64,000 bases of DNA. Source: Butyrivibrio sp. XPD2002 (GTDB lineage: Bacteria; Bacillota; Clostridia; Lachnospirales; Lachnospiraceae). Below are positions 1-8,768 of this stretch, piece by piece. The DNA lies in contig NZ_AUIY01000005.1 in assembly GCF_000423945.1 (NCBI RefSeq), positions 62,001 through 126,000 on the forward strand. Reading direction: 5' to 3'. Numbering within the stretch: position 1 is the stretch's first letter; every line of letters begins with the position of its first letter. The notes beneath the pieces are model-generated. The model ran no database searches. It was not told the DNA's origin and was given only the letters and a program-made list of their open reading frames with translations. The position numbers were made by a program, and so were the translations under genes.

Positions 1-707
1 AGCTGATACCTCTGTCTGAAATCGAGGCGCTCAGCAGCAAATGCGATTGCACTCTTTGCCATTATAGGAACGGAAGTGATAGCTTCCTTGGCCTTAACGG
101 GAGTCGCAGCGGCTGTCTTGTAAACATCCTCCATACGACCGTCAAACTCAGCCATGGCACCTTCAACCATATCAAGAAGGTGTACCAAGCTGGATACCGT
201 AAGCACCAGGTCAGCTGCAAGATAAGCCATCAGAACAAGGGCGATGATCTCTGCCGCAAGAGGATGAATCATCCCCAGTACCTTTTCAGAGAAGGGCATT
301 ACAAATCTTGTAACAAGGATTCCCGCTACGCCAAAGCCCAGTGTCGCAGGCACACATACACGTCCGTTAATGTTAAGGGGCATGTCGTAATATTCCCACC
401 ATACTGCATGGAATCTTTTTTCAAGAAAATAGGATGTACTATATTCCAGAACCATGCTTCCCAAAGCACAGATCACAAATATCTTCCATAGCGGAATCTC
501 ATTGTAGGGGATGCCTCTGAACACAGGAAGATATCCAAAAACGAGCTCACAGGCAACGGAACCTGTCCCATATATTGGACAGATCGGTCCGAACAAGAAT
601 CCTCTGTTTCTCCAATGGCCTTCCTTGACTGTGCAGTAAATGCACTCGTAGATCCAGCCTATAAAGCTATATGCCATAAATAATATAAATATCTTACTAA
701 CAAACAT
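1..707 (-). CDS. Putative ABC-transporter permease, CmpB family (PF06541), 3' end cut by window
   Basis: An open frame runs without a stop from an ATG at 707 to the left edge, giving 235 residues with the C-terminus missing. The ATG follows GGAGAG at good distance, just downstream of nth. The protein starts MFVSKIFILFMAYSFIGWIYE and has several hydrophobic segments separated by short charged turns. It carries the GWIYE, NRGFLFGP-CPIYG and EY-TSYFLEK motifs that I associate with the 'putative ABC-transporter type IV' family (PF06541). These are small multi-span membrane proteins of Firmicutes with no proven substrate. The part nearest the edge (last 50 residues) is amphipathic rather than membrane-spanning. 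The family call rests on remembered motifs; the gene itself is clear. Confidence 0.75.
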   Translation of the reverse strand, partial: MFVSKIFILFMAYSFIGWIYECIYCTVKEGHWRNRGFLFGPICPIYGTGSVACELVFGYLPVFRGIPYNEIPLWKIFVICALGSMVLEYSTSYFLEKRFHAVWWEYYDMPLNINGRVCVPATLGFGVAGILVTRFVMPFSEKVLGMIHPLAAEIIALVLMAYLAADLVLTVSSLVHLLDMVEGAMAEFDGRMEDVYKTAAATPVKAKEAITSVPIMAKSAIAFAAERLDFRQRYQ

Positions 708-760
708 ATCTTTAAGCTCTCCATTCGGCGGGCTTATCTGCCGCAAAATGTCACGCGTCT

Positions 761-1402
761 TTACTCCTTAATACTTTTCCCATGCTTGCAGATATCCCCT
801 AGACAGCATACGTCGCACTGGGGTCTTCTTGCTACGCAGACTGCCCTTCCGTGCCATACGAATCTGTGACAAAGGCTGTTACCCTCCTCGGGAGGAACAA
901 TCTTCCATAGCTGCGCCTCCACCTTGGCGGGGTCCTTGATATTATCCACAAGTCCGATAAGATTACAAAGTCTTATGCAATGCGTATCCGTAACAATCGC
1001 AGGCTTTCCGAAAACATCACCCATGACAAGATTCGCACTTTTCCTGCCAACACCGGGAAGCTTTAAAAGCTCTTCCATGGTGTCAGGAACCATGTCATTA
1101 TACTTTTCGTGAAGAATTTTCATGCATGCACTGATATCCCTCGCCTTGGATTTACCAAGTCCGCAGGGACGGACTATCTCCTCTATGTCAGCCGGATCAG
1201 CCTCTGCCAAAGCTTCCACGGTAGGGAACTTTTCATATAAAAGAGGCGTAGTCTTATCGACTCTGGCGTCCGTGCACTGAGCAGCAAGTCGCACGCTGAC
1301 AAGAAGCTGCCAGGCCTCGCTGTAGTCAAGTGTACAGTCCGCATCGGGATATTCCTTTTTTAGTCTCTCTATTACTTCCTGCGCTAATTGTTTTTTTGTC
1401 AT
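761..1402 (-). CDS. nth: Endonuclease III (DNA glycosylase/AP lyase)
   Basis: Base-excision repair enzyme that removes oxidised pyrimidines and cleaves the abasic site. The 213-residue length matches the family (E. coli 211). The helix-hairpin-helix LPGVGRKSA lies at about residues 115-123, with the catalytic Lys near 121 and the catalytic Asp of VTDTH near 139, matching E. coli K120 and D138. The C-terminal 4Fe-4S ligands follow the C-x6-C-x2-C-x5-C pattern. A TTG twelve bases upstream (1414) is in frame, but the ATG at 1402 sits at a better distance from GGTG. The gene is followed after about 50 bases by the CmpB-like membrane gene on the same strand. Confidence 0.95.
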   Translation of the reverse strand: MTKKQLAQEVIERLKKEYPDADCTLDYSEAWQLLVSVRLAAQCTDARVDKTTPLLYEKFPTVEALAEADPADIEEIVRPCGLGKSKARDISACMKILHEKYNDMVPDTMEELLKLPGVGRKSANLVMGDVFGKPAIVTDTHCIRLCNLIGLVDNIKDPAKVEAQLWKIVPPEEGNSLCHRFVWHGRAVCVARRPQCDVCCLGDICKHGKSIKE

Positions 1403-1443
1403 TGCAAACACCAATATATTCTATCGCAAAATTGCCCATTAAT

Positions 1444-1474
1444 TAAGTCCGAAAAGCAAAAGCCTCCCGGACTT
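1444..1474 (-). terminator. Weak stem-loop after the 150-residue gene
   Basis: AAGTCCG (1444-1450) and CGGACTT (1468-1474) can pair just downstream of the stop at 1479. The minus strand continues with an A/T-rich stretch but no real U-run, so termination is uncertain. The nth promoter must lie in or just after this segment. Confidence 0.35.
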
Positions 1475-1478
1475 ATTG

Positions 1479-1931
1479 TCAATTCTCTATCTGCTCTAGT
1501 GCGCTGCTCATAAGCTTGAGCAGTTCCAATGTACTTCTAAAATGAACCGTCTTTTTCTTTTCAGACCAAAGCACCTGTCCCTGCCAGGAGCTGTTCTGCC
1601 TGAATTTAACCTGAACAAGAAATGTTGCCTGCTCGCCTCTGTATGTCTTGAGGCTTCTGATGGGCTCTCTCTTTCTGATTGAGTTGGGATTGTGATAGTC
1701 CCTGGTCTTATCCTTCTGACCAAAGGTTCTGTAGGATGTAGTCCTCTGCGGGAAATCCCAGTTATCATAGAGTCTGTCCATCAGCATGACCATTTCATAT
1801 CCGCTGCCAAAGGGAAGGGGCTCCTCTTCATAAGGAGTCCACAGCATTCCGCTTATATCCCTTTCTGACGCCTCATTAACGCAGACGCAAATTAAGTTTT
1901 TTCCAAAAATACGTGATTCTGATTCTGTCAT
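1479..1931 (-). CDS. Uncharacterised 150-residue protein coupled to the surface protein gene
   Basis: The ATG overlaps the stop of the upstream surface-protein gene (ATGA overlap), which predicts translational coupling. There is no signal peptide and no obvious membrane segment. The middle is rich in Arg, Lys and Tyr; the C-terminal third (FLVQVKFRQNSSWQGQVLWSE, then KKKTVHFRSTLELLKLM) looks like a small beta-sheet followed by a helix. I recall a similar motif set (QVKF-QN-SWQG-V-W) in small cytoplasmic Lachnospiraceae proteins encoded beside secreted proteins, but I cannot name a family. A role linked to the neighbouring surface protein is inferred from the coupling only. Confidence 0.7.
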   Translation of the reverse strand: MTESESRIFGKNLICVCVNEASERDISGMLWTPYEEEPLPFGSGYEMVMLMDRLYDNWDFPQRTTSYRTFGQKDKTRDYHNPNSIRKREPIRSLKTYRGEQATFLVQVKFRQNSSWQGQVLWSEKKKTVHFRSTLELLKLMSSALEQIEN

Positions 1932-4009
1932 TTTTTAATTCTCTTGCTTCTCTTTATTGTTAGTATTGCCATAAATAGTACTGCTGCCGCAAATACTATT
2001 ATATGTCTTCCAAGATCTGAATAGTCATCAGTTGATGATCTTCTGGCACCAAGTACGTTATCATCTGCAGGATTCGCTATATCAACTGTGACATCGCCTG
2101 TAACTCTCTTAGCACCAAGAACGTTAGGATCAACAGTCGCTGCCTTTTCTGTTTTAGGAGCAGGCGTTGTACTCTGCTGCGTAGCAGGTGTTGAAGAAGA
2201 TGTATCGCTTGAATTTGATCCATCGTTCTTATCATTCCCGGGTGTCTCGTTTACTGCTTTATCAGCGTTCTTAACCTTGAGGATTCCAGGTACCTTTTCA
2301 ATATTATAGTTCTCTTCGAGAGTTCCATCATTAAGTGTATAGGTGAAGTAGTTGTAGCTCTGTCCAACTGCCTTCTGTTTACCTGTATATTTATAAGTTG
2401 CGCCCTCACCTTCTGCAAAACCGTCACCTGATACGGTAACCTTATGCTTCTTGTGAGTCTTATTATCAAATGTCTTTGTAGTGCTGCCGGAGGTAAGAGT
2501 TACATTTCTCTTCTCAATGGTGAGCTTACCGGGTCTGAATTCAAATTTGAACTGGTTAGTAACCACATTGCCTTCAGAATCCTTTATCACGGGTGAGCCT
2601 GTGATGTTTACTGCATATTCGCCGGCATTTTTGCCTGAGCCGTATGCAGCAATTCCGGTAACTGTAAAATTAGCATCACCGATTGTAAGAGGCAAAACCT
2701 GTGAGGAATCGCCGCTTCCTGTAACTCTGTATTCAGAATCGCTTCTGCCCTCAAGCATGAAGCCACTTATACTCTGAACCTGTCCGTTATATTTTACTGT
2801 GCTGTTCGCACCTTCTACCGTAAGTATGTACTTCTGTTCATCGGTTCTGTCTACAACAGATAATCCGCCAAAAGTATATTTAATATTGTAATTGTCGGGA
2901 TTAGTGCCATCCTTGTAGGAGCTTATCGTGAACTCATTTACATCTGTTCCGATGTCGGTTCTGCTCTTGGTAAATTTATAATATGCGCCCTGGTTACCTA
3001 CCCAGCCATCCTCCTTGGCAAGTGGCATAGCGCCATTTTCAAGAGGTGTTCCATCGTAAGGCTTAACGATGTTCATGGAAACCAGCTCTACATTTTTCTT
3101 CTTAATTACATCAACCGCTGTAACCGTAAGAGTTGAAGGTGCACTGACATCCTCAGCTGCTTCGTTATAAACCGTAACGCCTGAAAGAGCAACATCAAAA
3201 GTGTTATTGCTATCATTTGTAGCATCAACGGCACTTACTGTAACCGTGTTATTCGGGATTCCCGCGATATAAACAGTTCCAATCTCAGGAGAGCTTGCAA
3301 CAACAACATCCTTTGACTGACCCGCTACAGTTATTGACGAAGAAGGCAGTGAAATCTGTACATCCTGGCTTTCGCCGTTATAAACCTTGGACTCTACAGT
3401 AGTTCCTGTAACAGTAAGAGCAGAAACAGTTGCCGCAGGCTCGCTTTTCTCAGCTGCAGGCGCTTTCTCCTCTACAGGAGCTTCCTCAGTCGGCGCTTCT
3501 TCATCAGTAGGAGGCACTTCCTCGGTCGGCTGTGAATCCTCTGCAGGTGCCTGATCATCCACAGGCGCAGTCTCTTCTGCAGGCGCTTCAGTAGCAGGCT
3601 TCTCTGCATCAGCAGGAGCTGCATCTGTCACAGCATCTACATCTTCAGCAGGCTGTACTTCCTCAGAAGGCACAGCATCAGCCTGAACGTCTAAAGCATC
3701 CTTCTGCTCATCAGACGCCTCTGCATCGCCGCCCTGGTCAGCCTCTTCAGCTGCCGGCTCGCCTTCATCATTATCTGTATTATCCTGGATAGTTGAAATG
3801 GAAGAATCTTCCGGAATCTCGGAATCATCACCCCCGGAATCCAGCTCCTGCCCTGTCTCGATAGCGGCAAAATCATCACCGGATACCCCTTCAGCACTGA
3901 CATATAACTCCTTTGTCGTACTAAAAGTAAGCGCCGCGATCATAATGCAGGCAAGCACTGTCTTCTTACAAACTCTTATTAAATTCCCCTTCAAAACAAA
4001 TACCCTCAT
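1928..4009 (-). CDS. Secreted, membrane-anchored surface protein with acidic Pro/Ala/Glu-rich stalk
   Basis: The protein is 693 residues. A signal peptide (CKKTVLACIMIAALTF) is followed by about 140 residues of acidic, Pro-Ala-Glu-rich low complexity (repeats of the EEAPAE type). Several beta-rich modules follow, marked by VYNGE-SQ, PYDGTPLENG, KYNGQVQS and TFDNKTHKKH, resembling the MBG-type repeats of Firmicute surface proteins. The C-terminus has two copies of VLGA(K/R)R about 20 residues apart, then one hydrophobic segment and a basic tail (KRSKRIKK), with no LPxTG motif. The annotated ATG has no good ribosome site; a TTG at 3994 lies eight bases after GAGGG and may be the true start. It probably decorates the cell surface. 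Confidence 0.8.
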   Translation of the reverse strand: MRVFVLKGNLIRVCKKTVLACIMIAALTFSTTKELYVSAEGVSGDDFAAIETGQELDSGGDDSEIPEDSSISTIQDNTDNDEGEPAAEEADQGGDAEASDEQKDALDVQADAVPSEEVQPAEDVDAVTDAAPADAEKPATEAPAEETAPVDDQAPAEDSQPTEEVPPTDEEAPTEEAPVEEKAPAAEKSEPAATVSALTVTGTTVESKVYNGESQDVQISLPSSSITVAGQSKDVVVASSPEIGTVYIAGIPNNTVTVSAVDATNDSNNTFDVALSGVTVYNEAAEDVSAPSTLTVTAVDVIKKKNVELVSMNIVKPYDGTPLENGAMPLAKEDGWVGNQGAYYKFTKSRTDIGTDVNEFTISSYKDGTNPDNYNIKYTFGGLSVVDRTDEQKYILTVEGANSTVKYNGQVQSISGFMLEGRSDSEYRVTGSGDSSQVLPLTIGDANFTVTGIAAYGSGKNAGEYAVNITGSPVIKDSEGNVVTNQFKFEFRPGKLTIEKRNVTLTSGSTTKTFDNKTHKKHKVTVSGDGFAEGEGATYKYTGKQKAVGQSYNYFTYTLNDGTLEENYNIEKVPGILKVKNADKAVNETPGNDKNDGSNSSDTSSSTPATQQSTTPAPKTEKAATVDPNVLGAKRVTGDVTVDIANPADDNVLGARRSSTDDYSDLGRHIIVFAAAVLFMAILTIKRSKRIKK

Positions 4010-4118
4010 AGAAAAATAGAAACTACAGTTACATCATATATAACCATTCTGAATTAAAGCCTGTCTTCCAAGCCAAACTCTGAATACATCAATTTTATCT
4101 GTTTTTGGCCTTAAAAGC

Positions 4119-4167
4119 AACCGCTATCACTTGTTTGCTTCCTATACACAAACCGCTATCAGTTGTT
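4119..4167. repeat. 17-bp direct repeat at the end of the SGNH gene
   Basis: AACCGCTATCACTTGTT at 4119-4135 recurs with one mismatch at 4151-4167. The second copy overlaps the last codons and stop of the SGNH-fold gene, so the other copy looks like a local duplication of that gene end. Confidence 0.6.
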
Positions 4168-5217
4168 GTCTTCTTCGGCAGCGGCAGCTTCCTGTTTTAG
4201 CCTCTCCTGCTCCCTTGCTTCCTCAGCCATTTTTCTTGTAACCTCTATGCTGTCATCCCAGGATTTATAGCGTGAATCGCCTCTTCTGTCTACAATATCC
4301 TCTCCGAATCGCTCCTTAAGATTATCCGCAAGATATTCTGTAAACTTGCAGCTTCCCTCGTAATTCAAATGGGAATGGTCATTAAAATCCTTGGTAAAAT
4401 CAAGGCCTATCTCATCATAGGCTTCATTCATGTTCATGTACTCAATGCCATTGTCCCTTGCGATAAGTCCCACCTTGTTATAGGTAAGAACCTCCTTGTC
4501 ATCAACAATGTACGGCGCAACTATGAAAAAAAGCTTTACATTATTTTCATTTGCAAGGTCGATTATCTTGTTCAGATATTTTTCCGACTTGGGAGTAAGG
4601 TCTGCGCTGATAGTCACATCGTAGACAGGTCTTGGCTGCTCCTTAACCGCACAGTAGGGTGTGTAGCCCTTAAATGCTGCAAGGTCCTCTTTTCCCCAAA
4701 GAGCATCATAGTCCTCCTGGGTCAGACTCTCATATCTGTTGTGATAGGTGAAGAAGTCCGGAAAATAGTCATCCCATCTTGTAAACTCGCAGCTTGTCAC
4801 AAACAGTCCAAGCTTATTAAGTGACGGGCGAAGTCCCTGGAGATTTTCATATAAAAAGTCGTACTGATGATCATTCTTAAAGCATGCAGCTGCGTAAAAA
4901 TCCAGCACTGCCACCTTGGGCTTTTGCGTTTTTAATGCTTCCTTAAAATAATAGTAGGTCTGCCACAAGGTCTGCTCCGCTGCACTGTAATCGTAGGCTG
5001 CGATGCCGTAGTTTTCCCACAAAAGTGCTGTGTTCACGTCGCAGTGAATATGGCTTGAGCCAAGCATCAGAACATCTATGGAATCCTTGGGCTGAGCATA
5101 GAAGCTGCGGGCCTGATTGATTCCATGAATTGATTTCTCGGACAGAAGTCTGTCAAGACAGCTTATGATAATAACAAACGCCAGTATAAAGGCTAAATAG
5201 GTAAATATCTTTTTCAT
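4159..5217 (-). CDS. Extracytoplasmic SGNH-fold protein partnering an MBOAT acyltransferase (DltD/AlgX-like role)
   Basis: The protein is 352 residues with an N-terminal membrane anchor (FTYLAFILAFVIIISCL). A block-I-like motif MLGSSHIHCD follows at about residues 50-60, and the C-terminal DHSHLNYEG supplies the Asp-x-x-His pair expected of an SGNH hydrolase/acyltransferase. The tail is Glu/Ala-rich. The start is two bases after the stop of the MBOAT gene, with GGAG upstream. In known systems (DltB-DltD, AlgI-AlgX, PatA-PatB) the MBOAT passes an acyl group across the membrane and the SGNH partner transfers it to a polymer. The polymer modified here is not shown by the sequence. Confidence 0.85.
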   Translation of the reverse strand: MKKIFTYLAFILAFVIIISCLDRLLSEKSIHGINQARSFYAQPKDSIDVLMLGSSHIHCDVNTALLWENYGIAAYDYSAAEQTLWQTYYYFKEALKTQKPKVAVLDFYAAACFKNDHQYDFLYENLQGLRPSLNKLGLFVTSCEFTRWDDYFPDFFTYHNRYESLTQEDYDALWGKEDLAAFKGYTPYCAVKEQPRPVYDVTISADLTPKSEKYLNKIIDLANENNVKLFFIVAPYIVDDKEVLTYNKVGLIARDNGIEYMNMNEAYDEIGLDFTKDFNDHSHLNYEGSCKFTEYLADNLKERFGEDIVDRRGDSRYKSWDDSIEVTRKMAEEAREQERLKQEAAAAEEDNN

Positions 5218-5219
5218 GA

Positions 5220-6653
5220 TCAGAACTCCATATACATAAATCCGATTACCTGCTCAGAGGGTCCGTAGACTCCGTAAACAAGAAGGAGAATCAGTAAAAC
5301 AAAGAACACTGAAAGTCTTGCAGGAAGTGCCATATCCATCAGAATTTCAGGGAAATCCTTACTCTTTTTACTAGCCAAGACATCCATTACGATCATCACG
5401 ATAACTCCGATGATCATGATCCAGAGCTGATAATTACTCATCTGGATAAATTCCATCTCCTCGCCCCAGCTCATGCTGATGCCGCTTCCAAGGAACATGT
5501 TTCTCACATATCTGATCGCTCTGCTAAGGCTCTCTGATCCGAAGAGTACCCAGGCAATTGATACACTTATGAAAACCAGAACGCGTCTTACTATCTGCAT
5601 GATCTTTGCATCAAAAACATGGAGCTTTTCAAGGATGTTATCAACAACTGACAAAAAGCCGTGCATCAGTCCCCATGCCACGAAATTCAGGCCGTTTCCG
5701 TGCCAGAGTCCGCATACAAAGAAAACTATCACGGTGTTAAGGTGCTTTCTGAAGGCTCCCTTTCTGTTTCCGCCAAGCGGAATGTAGATGTAATCCCTAA
5801 GCCAGTTACTTAAGGAAATATGCCATCTTCTCCAGAAATCTGACATACTCTTAGCTGTGTAGGGCGCCTTGAAATTTTGTGTGAGCTTTATTCCAAATAA
5901 AAGTGCAATTCCTATCGCTATTGAGGAATAGCCCGCAAAGTCAGTATAAATCTGCAGGGTGTACATAAGACTTCCTGCGATAAGCGCCTTTGCAGAATGA
6001 TAGTCAGGGTTCTCCAGAAGTATTGATGTGTACTGTGCAAATCTGTTTGCCAGAATCAGCTTCATGGAAAATCCGTAAAGAATGTATGCAAAGCTTCTGT
6101 TCAAGTTCTCCTCATTAAGGAATTTTCCGGTAGTAGAAGCTTCTTTTTGTGAAAAGAAATTCTCTCCTCTCTCAATCGGTCCGCTTATGAATTTTGCAAA
6201 GAAGGACTGATAAAGTAAGAAGTCAATGACTGACGGAAAATGCTCCATTTTTCCCTTGCGAACATCAACAAGAAAGCTTATGGACTGGAAAATATAATAG
6301 GAAAAACCAATCGGAAGAACAGCCATCGACATAAAAGAAGGGAGCTGATCTCTTGCCCTGAGGAAATCCCCAAGCTTAAGAAAACATAAAGAAAATGCGC
6401 AGGCAAGAACACCGAAAAACGTAAGAATTCCGGCCAGCTTCGCCTGCGTATCAATGAATTTGTGAATCAGAAATCCGATGGCATATGTAAATACAGCCAC
6501 CGCAAACATGATAATAAAAGCCATTCTGCTAAGGATAATTATGTATCCAAAGCTCGCACCCATAAGTACGAAATTCCTGTACTTCGGCGCGGAAATATAG
6601 AACGCTACAAGCGTCACCACAAGGTATATAAGTGTCGTAAACTCAAATGTCAT
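5220..6653 (-). CDS. MBOAT-family O-acyltransferase (DltB/AlgI-like)
   Basis: A 477-residue multi-span membrane protein. The hallmark SDFWRRWHISLSNWLRDYIYIP lies around residues 270-290, followed by GGNRKG. The proposed catalytic His is in the CGLWHG segment near residue 320, followed by a second conserved helix (NFVAWGLMHG). Length and topology fit the AlgI/DltB group, which moves acetyl or D-alanyl groups to the outside of the membrane. It starts after GGGGAG and forms a two-gene operon with the SGNH gene. There are no dltA or dltC genes nearby, which favours O-acetylation over D-alanylation (inference). Confidence 0.93.
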   Translation of the reverse strand: MTFEFTTLIYLVVTLVAFYISAPKYRNFVLMGASFGYIIILSRMAFIIMFAVAVFTYAIGFLIHKFIDTQAKLAGILTFFGVLACAFSLCFLKLGDFLRARDQLPSFMSMAVLPIGFSYYIFQSISFLVDVRKGKMEHFPSVIDFLLYQSFFAKFISGPIERGENFFSQKEASTTGKFLNEENLNRSFAYILYGFSMKLILANRFAQYTSILLENPDYHSAKALIAGSLMYTLQIYTDFAGYSSIAIGIALLFGIKLTQNFKAPYTAKSMSDFWRRWHISLSNWLRDYIYIPLGGNRKGAFRKHLNTVIVFFVCGLWHGNGLNFVAWGLMHGFLSVVDNILEKLHVFDAKIMQIVRRVLVFISVSIAWVLFGSESLSRAIRYVRNMFLGSGISMSWGEEMEFIQMSNYQLWIMIIGVIVMIVMDVLASKKSKDFPEILMDMALPARLSVFFVLLILLLVYGVYGPSEQVIGFMYMEF

Positions 6654-6685
6654 GCTTTACTCCCCATAAGCTGTGTAATGATGAA

Positions 6686-6691
6686 ATTATA
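6686..6691 (-). promoter_or_regulatory. Extended -10 element for the MBOAT-SGNH operon
   Basis: On the minus strand the sequence TGTTATAAT lies 33-38 bases upstream of the MBOAT start, an extended -10 (TGnTATAAT). No good -35 is visible at 17 bases, which is acceptable for an extended -10 promoter. Confidence 0.55.
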
Positions 6692-6717
6692 ACACAGATG
6701 AGCGGGGAAATGGCATT

Positions 6718-7314
6718 TTAACCCACAATACCTTTAATAGTCTCCCAATCAAAGCAGCGCCTGAAGCCTTCTCCCGGAAGCTCAGCTTCATGATTCCAGG
6801 GGCGGTCGTACACCAGCACCTTAAGCTCCGGCAAATGCTCAAAGAACTTGAACGCCAGCGGTGAATCCTCTATAGCATAGTCAAAATGCATCTTGTAATA
6901 ATCCTCAAGCTCTAAGTTGAAATCACTATTCTTAATGAAGCTATCTCTTCCATACTTATTGAGGCAGTACAGCTTAACACGCTCAAGGCCGTGCTGATCA
7001 AGCCATTTTCTTGATGCTTCATAGGCACTGCTGGGACGGCCTGTAATTATCGATACTTCATGCCCTTCATCAAGCCAGCTGTTGATAGTCTTGGATGCTC
7101 CCGGTGTCTCCTCCAGCTCCAGAAGCGCCTCCGGTGTGTGTCCCAGGATCATCATCTTCTCGTACTGCTCATCTGTCAGATCGTAGGATCTCTTCAAATC
7201 AAAATATTTCACATCCTCGTATGGTACCTTTTTATCAAAAAGCTCTTCCACAAGGCTACAGAAGTGCTTCGCGGTCTCACAGAGGCAATCATCAAAATCA
7301 ATATAAATCTTCAT
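6718..7314 (-). CDS. 5'(3')-deoxyribonucleotidase-like HAD phosphatase (NT5C family)
   Basis: The protein is 198 residues starting MKIYIDFDDCLCETAKHF. The DxDxx motif is YIDFDDCLCET near the N-terminus, the second HAD motif is in VSIITGRPSSAY, and the acidic motif is AIEDSPLAF. This order matches the NT5C group (PF06941), which dephosphorylates nucleotides, though close relatives are poorly tested. The ATG at 7314 follows GAGGAGAG. The frame stays open upstream to 7530, but that part is Pro/Thr/Ser low complexity translated from a G-rich DNA tract, so I exclude it. Confidence 0.85.
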   Translation of the reverse strand: MKIYIDFDDCLCETAKHFCSLVEELFDKKVPYEDVKYFDLKRSYDLTDEQYEKMMILGHTPEALLELEETPGASKTINSWLDEGHEVSIITGRPSSAYEASRKWLDQHGLERVKLYCLNKYGRDSFIKNSDFNLELEDYYKMHFDYAIEDSPLAFKFFEHLPELKVLVYDRPWNHEAELPGEGFRRCFDWETIKGIVG

Positions 7315-7445
7315 CGGTATACTCTCCTCGTTTTTCGTACCATACAAATATACCGCGTTTGTGGGAAGAAATAAATGGGAGGTTTGTGGGGTTTTCTGGA
7401 TTTTCAGACTATAACCCCGTGGATTTTCTGAATTTTGGCTGAGGA

Positions 7446-7524
7446 CTGTGGGCTGTGGGCTGGGGCTGTGGGCTGTGGGCTGGGGGCTGGGGGCTGTGGG
7501 CAGTGGGCTGTGGGCTGTGGGCCG
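7446..7524. repeat. G-rich tandem tract (GGGCTGT units)
   Basis: About 80 bases made of tandem GGGCTGT, GGGCTG and GGGGCTG units, with more than ten runs of three to five G on the plus strand. It lies about 130 bp upstream of the nucleotidase start. It could form G-quadruplexes on the plus strand. The translated N-terminal extension it creates is not credible protein. Confidence 0.85.
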
Positions 7525-7842
7525 AGGCATTTTACGTCAGTTTTGTCTTTTTTTGGCTTTCCGGACTACCGTATTGCCTCAAAAGTTATCGTTTTATCGT
7601 TTGTGTTACGCCTAATACCTGATTTTTGACTCTTCCGGATGAATTTTTACCCCTTTATTTTTCTTGTTCATTTTTCTTGGGAGATTTTTCATCAAAAAGT
7701 TCAACCTATTGGTCCTTATAGTCAAAACAGGCGTAATTGCCCTCTGAAAAGTATTTGAAATATCATAACCCGTTACGCCTGTTCTCTCTTTTTCTTTTTA
7801 ACAGGTGTAACGGGTCATATAAAACATGAAATCTTTTCCACA
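7525..7842. other. Intergenic stretch with TTACGCCT-type inverted repeats
   Basis: No gene is seen. ACCCGTTACGCCTGTT (7768-7783) pairs with AACAGGTGTAACGGGT (7800-7815), a 16-bp stem with one wobble around a pyrimidine-rich loop. A related half-copy (AACAGGCGTAA) lies near 7728, and GTTACGCCT also occurs near 7605. The stem follows the stop of the minus-strand coiled-coil gene, but no U-run follows it, so a terminator role is uncertain. Confidence 0.6.
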
Positions 7843-8604
7843 TTAAAACGGATTTGCATTTGTCAAAAATTCCCGAACCCTATCCAATCCGCCCATAGAG
7901 CTATCAACACTGTCATCCTTCAATACTTCATGAATATTGTTGTGACTGTTAAACTCAATCTTACTTATAAGCCAGGTATCAAAATCAATCTTAGACATTG
8001 CTGTCGACACCATTTTTTCTCTATGCAGCTCTCTCATATGATCCCAGGAATTATTAAACTCTTTAAGTTTCTCCTCCTCTGATAGTTCATCGCTAGACAA
8101 AAGATCATAAGATCTTATTAACTCTTCATCCATAAGATTATTATATTCCCTTACATCAGCGCTCTCAGATGAAGACTGACCAAGCATACTTGCAATCTGC
8201 TCTTTGTTTTTATCAATCAGATCTATTGCTCTGAATTTAAGCAATTCCTCTGCAGATTTTGACTTCTTTTTATCTTCTTCTGCTTCAAACTCGATTATTC
8301 CATTTTCTGACGCTTCAACATCTACCGCTTTGTCTTCAGCTTCTACTCCAAAATTGCCCTTTTCCTCATCATCCTCTTCCAAAGTTTCCTGAAGGATTTC
8401 AACAATTCTCTTCTTTTGAGACTGTTCTTCTTCAGCCTCGGCAAGCTTTTGCGCATTTTGTCCTACTTCGTCAGAATATTTCTGAGATTCGAGTTCCTTT
8501 TGCATATCAGAATACAGCTGAATTCTCTGAATCATGTTTTCCTGCAAAGCCTCTATAACGGCCTCGTAATCATCCCTGGTCATCACATGGAAGCGTTTAT
8601 CCAC
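7843..8604 (-). CDS. Coiled-coil, Glu-rich protein; probably 5'-truncated
   Basis: From a GTG at 8604 the frame gives 253 residues rich in Glu, Lys and Asp with heptad-like helices (QKELESQKYSDEV, QKKRIVEILQETLEEDDEE). A C-terminal half is built from further helices and ends NANPF. There is no signal or membrane segment and I do not recognise a family. The same frame is open for 58 more codons upstream to 8778, still looks like coding coiled coil (SLSRVDELNRRLNEGQELTD), and contains no ATG, GTG or TTG. It overlaps the end of the GNAT gene by a few codons. No ribosome site precedes the GTG at 8604. A longer ancestor truncated at its 5' end is the simplest reading. Confidence 0.6.
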   Translation of the reverse strand: MDKRFHVMTRDDYEAVIEALQENMIQRIQLYSDMQKELESQKYSDEVGQNAQKLAEAEEEQSQKKRIVEILQETLEEDDEEKGNFGVEAEDKAVDVEASENGIIEFEAEEDKKKSKSAEELLKFRAIDLIDKNKEQIASMLGQSSSESADVREYNNLMDEELIRSYDLLSSDELSEEEKLKEFNNSWDHMRELHREKMVSTAMSKIDFDTWLISKIEFNSHNNIHEVLKDDSVDSSMGGLDRVREFLTNANPF

Positions 8605-8768
8605 ATAATTTTGAGCTGTAAGTTTCTTTAACTCATCATTGATAAAATCTCTTTCTTCATCTGTGAGCTCCTGCCCTTCGTTTAGCCTTCTATTAAGTTC
8701 ATCAACTCTGCTAAGACTATCTCTTGTCTCCGCTGTCTTATCTTTGATTTCCTGAACCTTTCCGTCTC

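Noticed and set aside
180..491. Plus-strand 103-residue frame at the left edge
   Set aside because: It is the shadow of the clear minus-strand CmpB-like membrane gene, which has a ribosome site and a natural hydrophobic pattern.
5220..6653. dlt operon for D-alanylation
   Set aside because: The MBOAT and SGNH genes fit DltB/DltD in fold only; no dltA or dltC is present, so I left the acyl group open.
7315..7530. N-terminal extension of the nucleotidase frame to 7530
   Set aside because: It is a Pro/Thr/Ser translation of the G-rich tandem tract; GAGGAGAG marks the ATG at 7314 and the HAD fold starts there.
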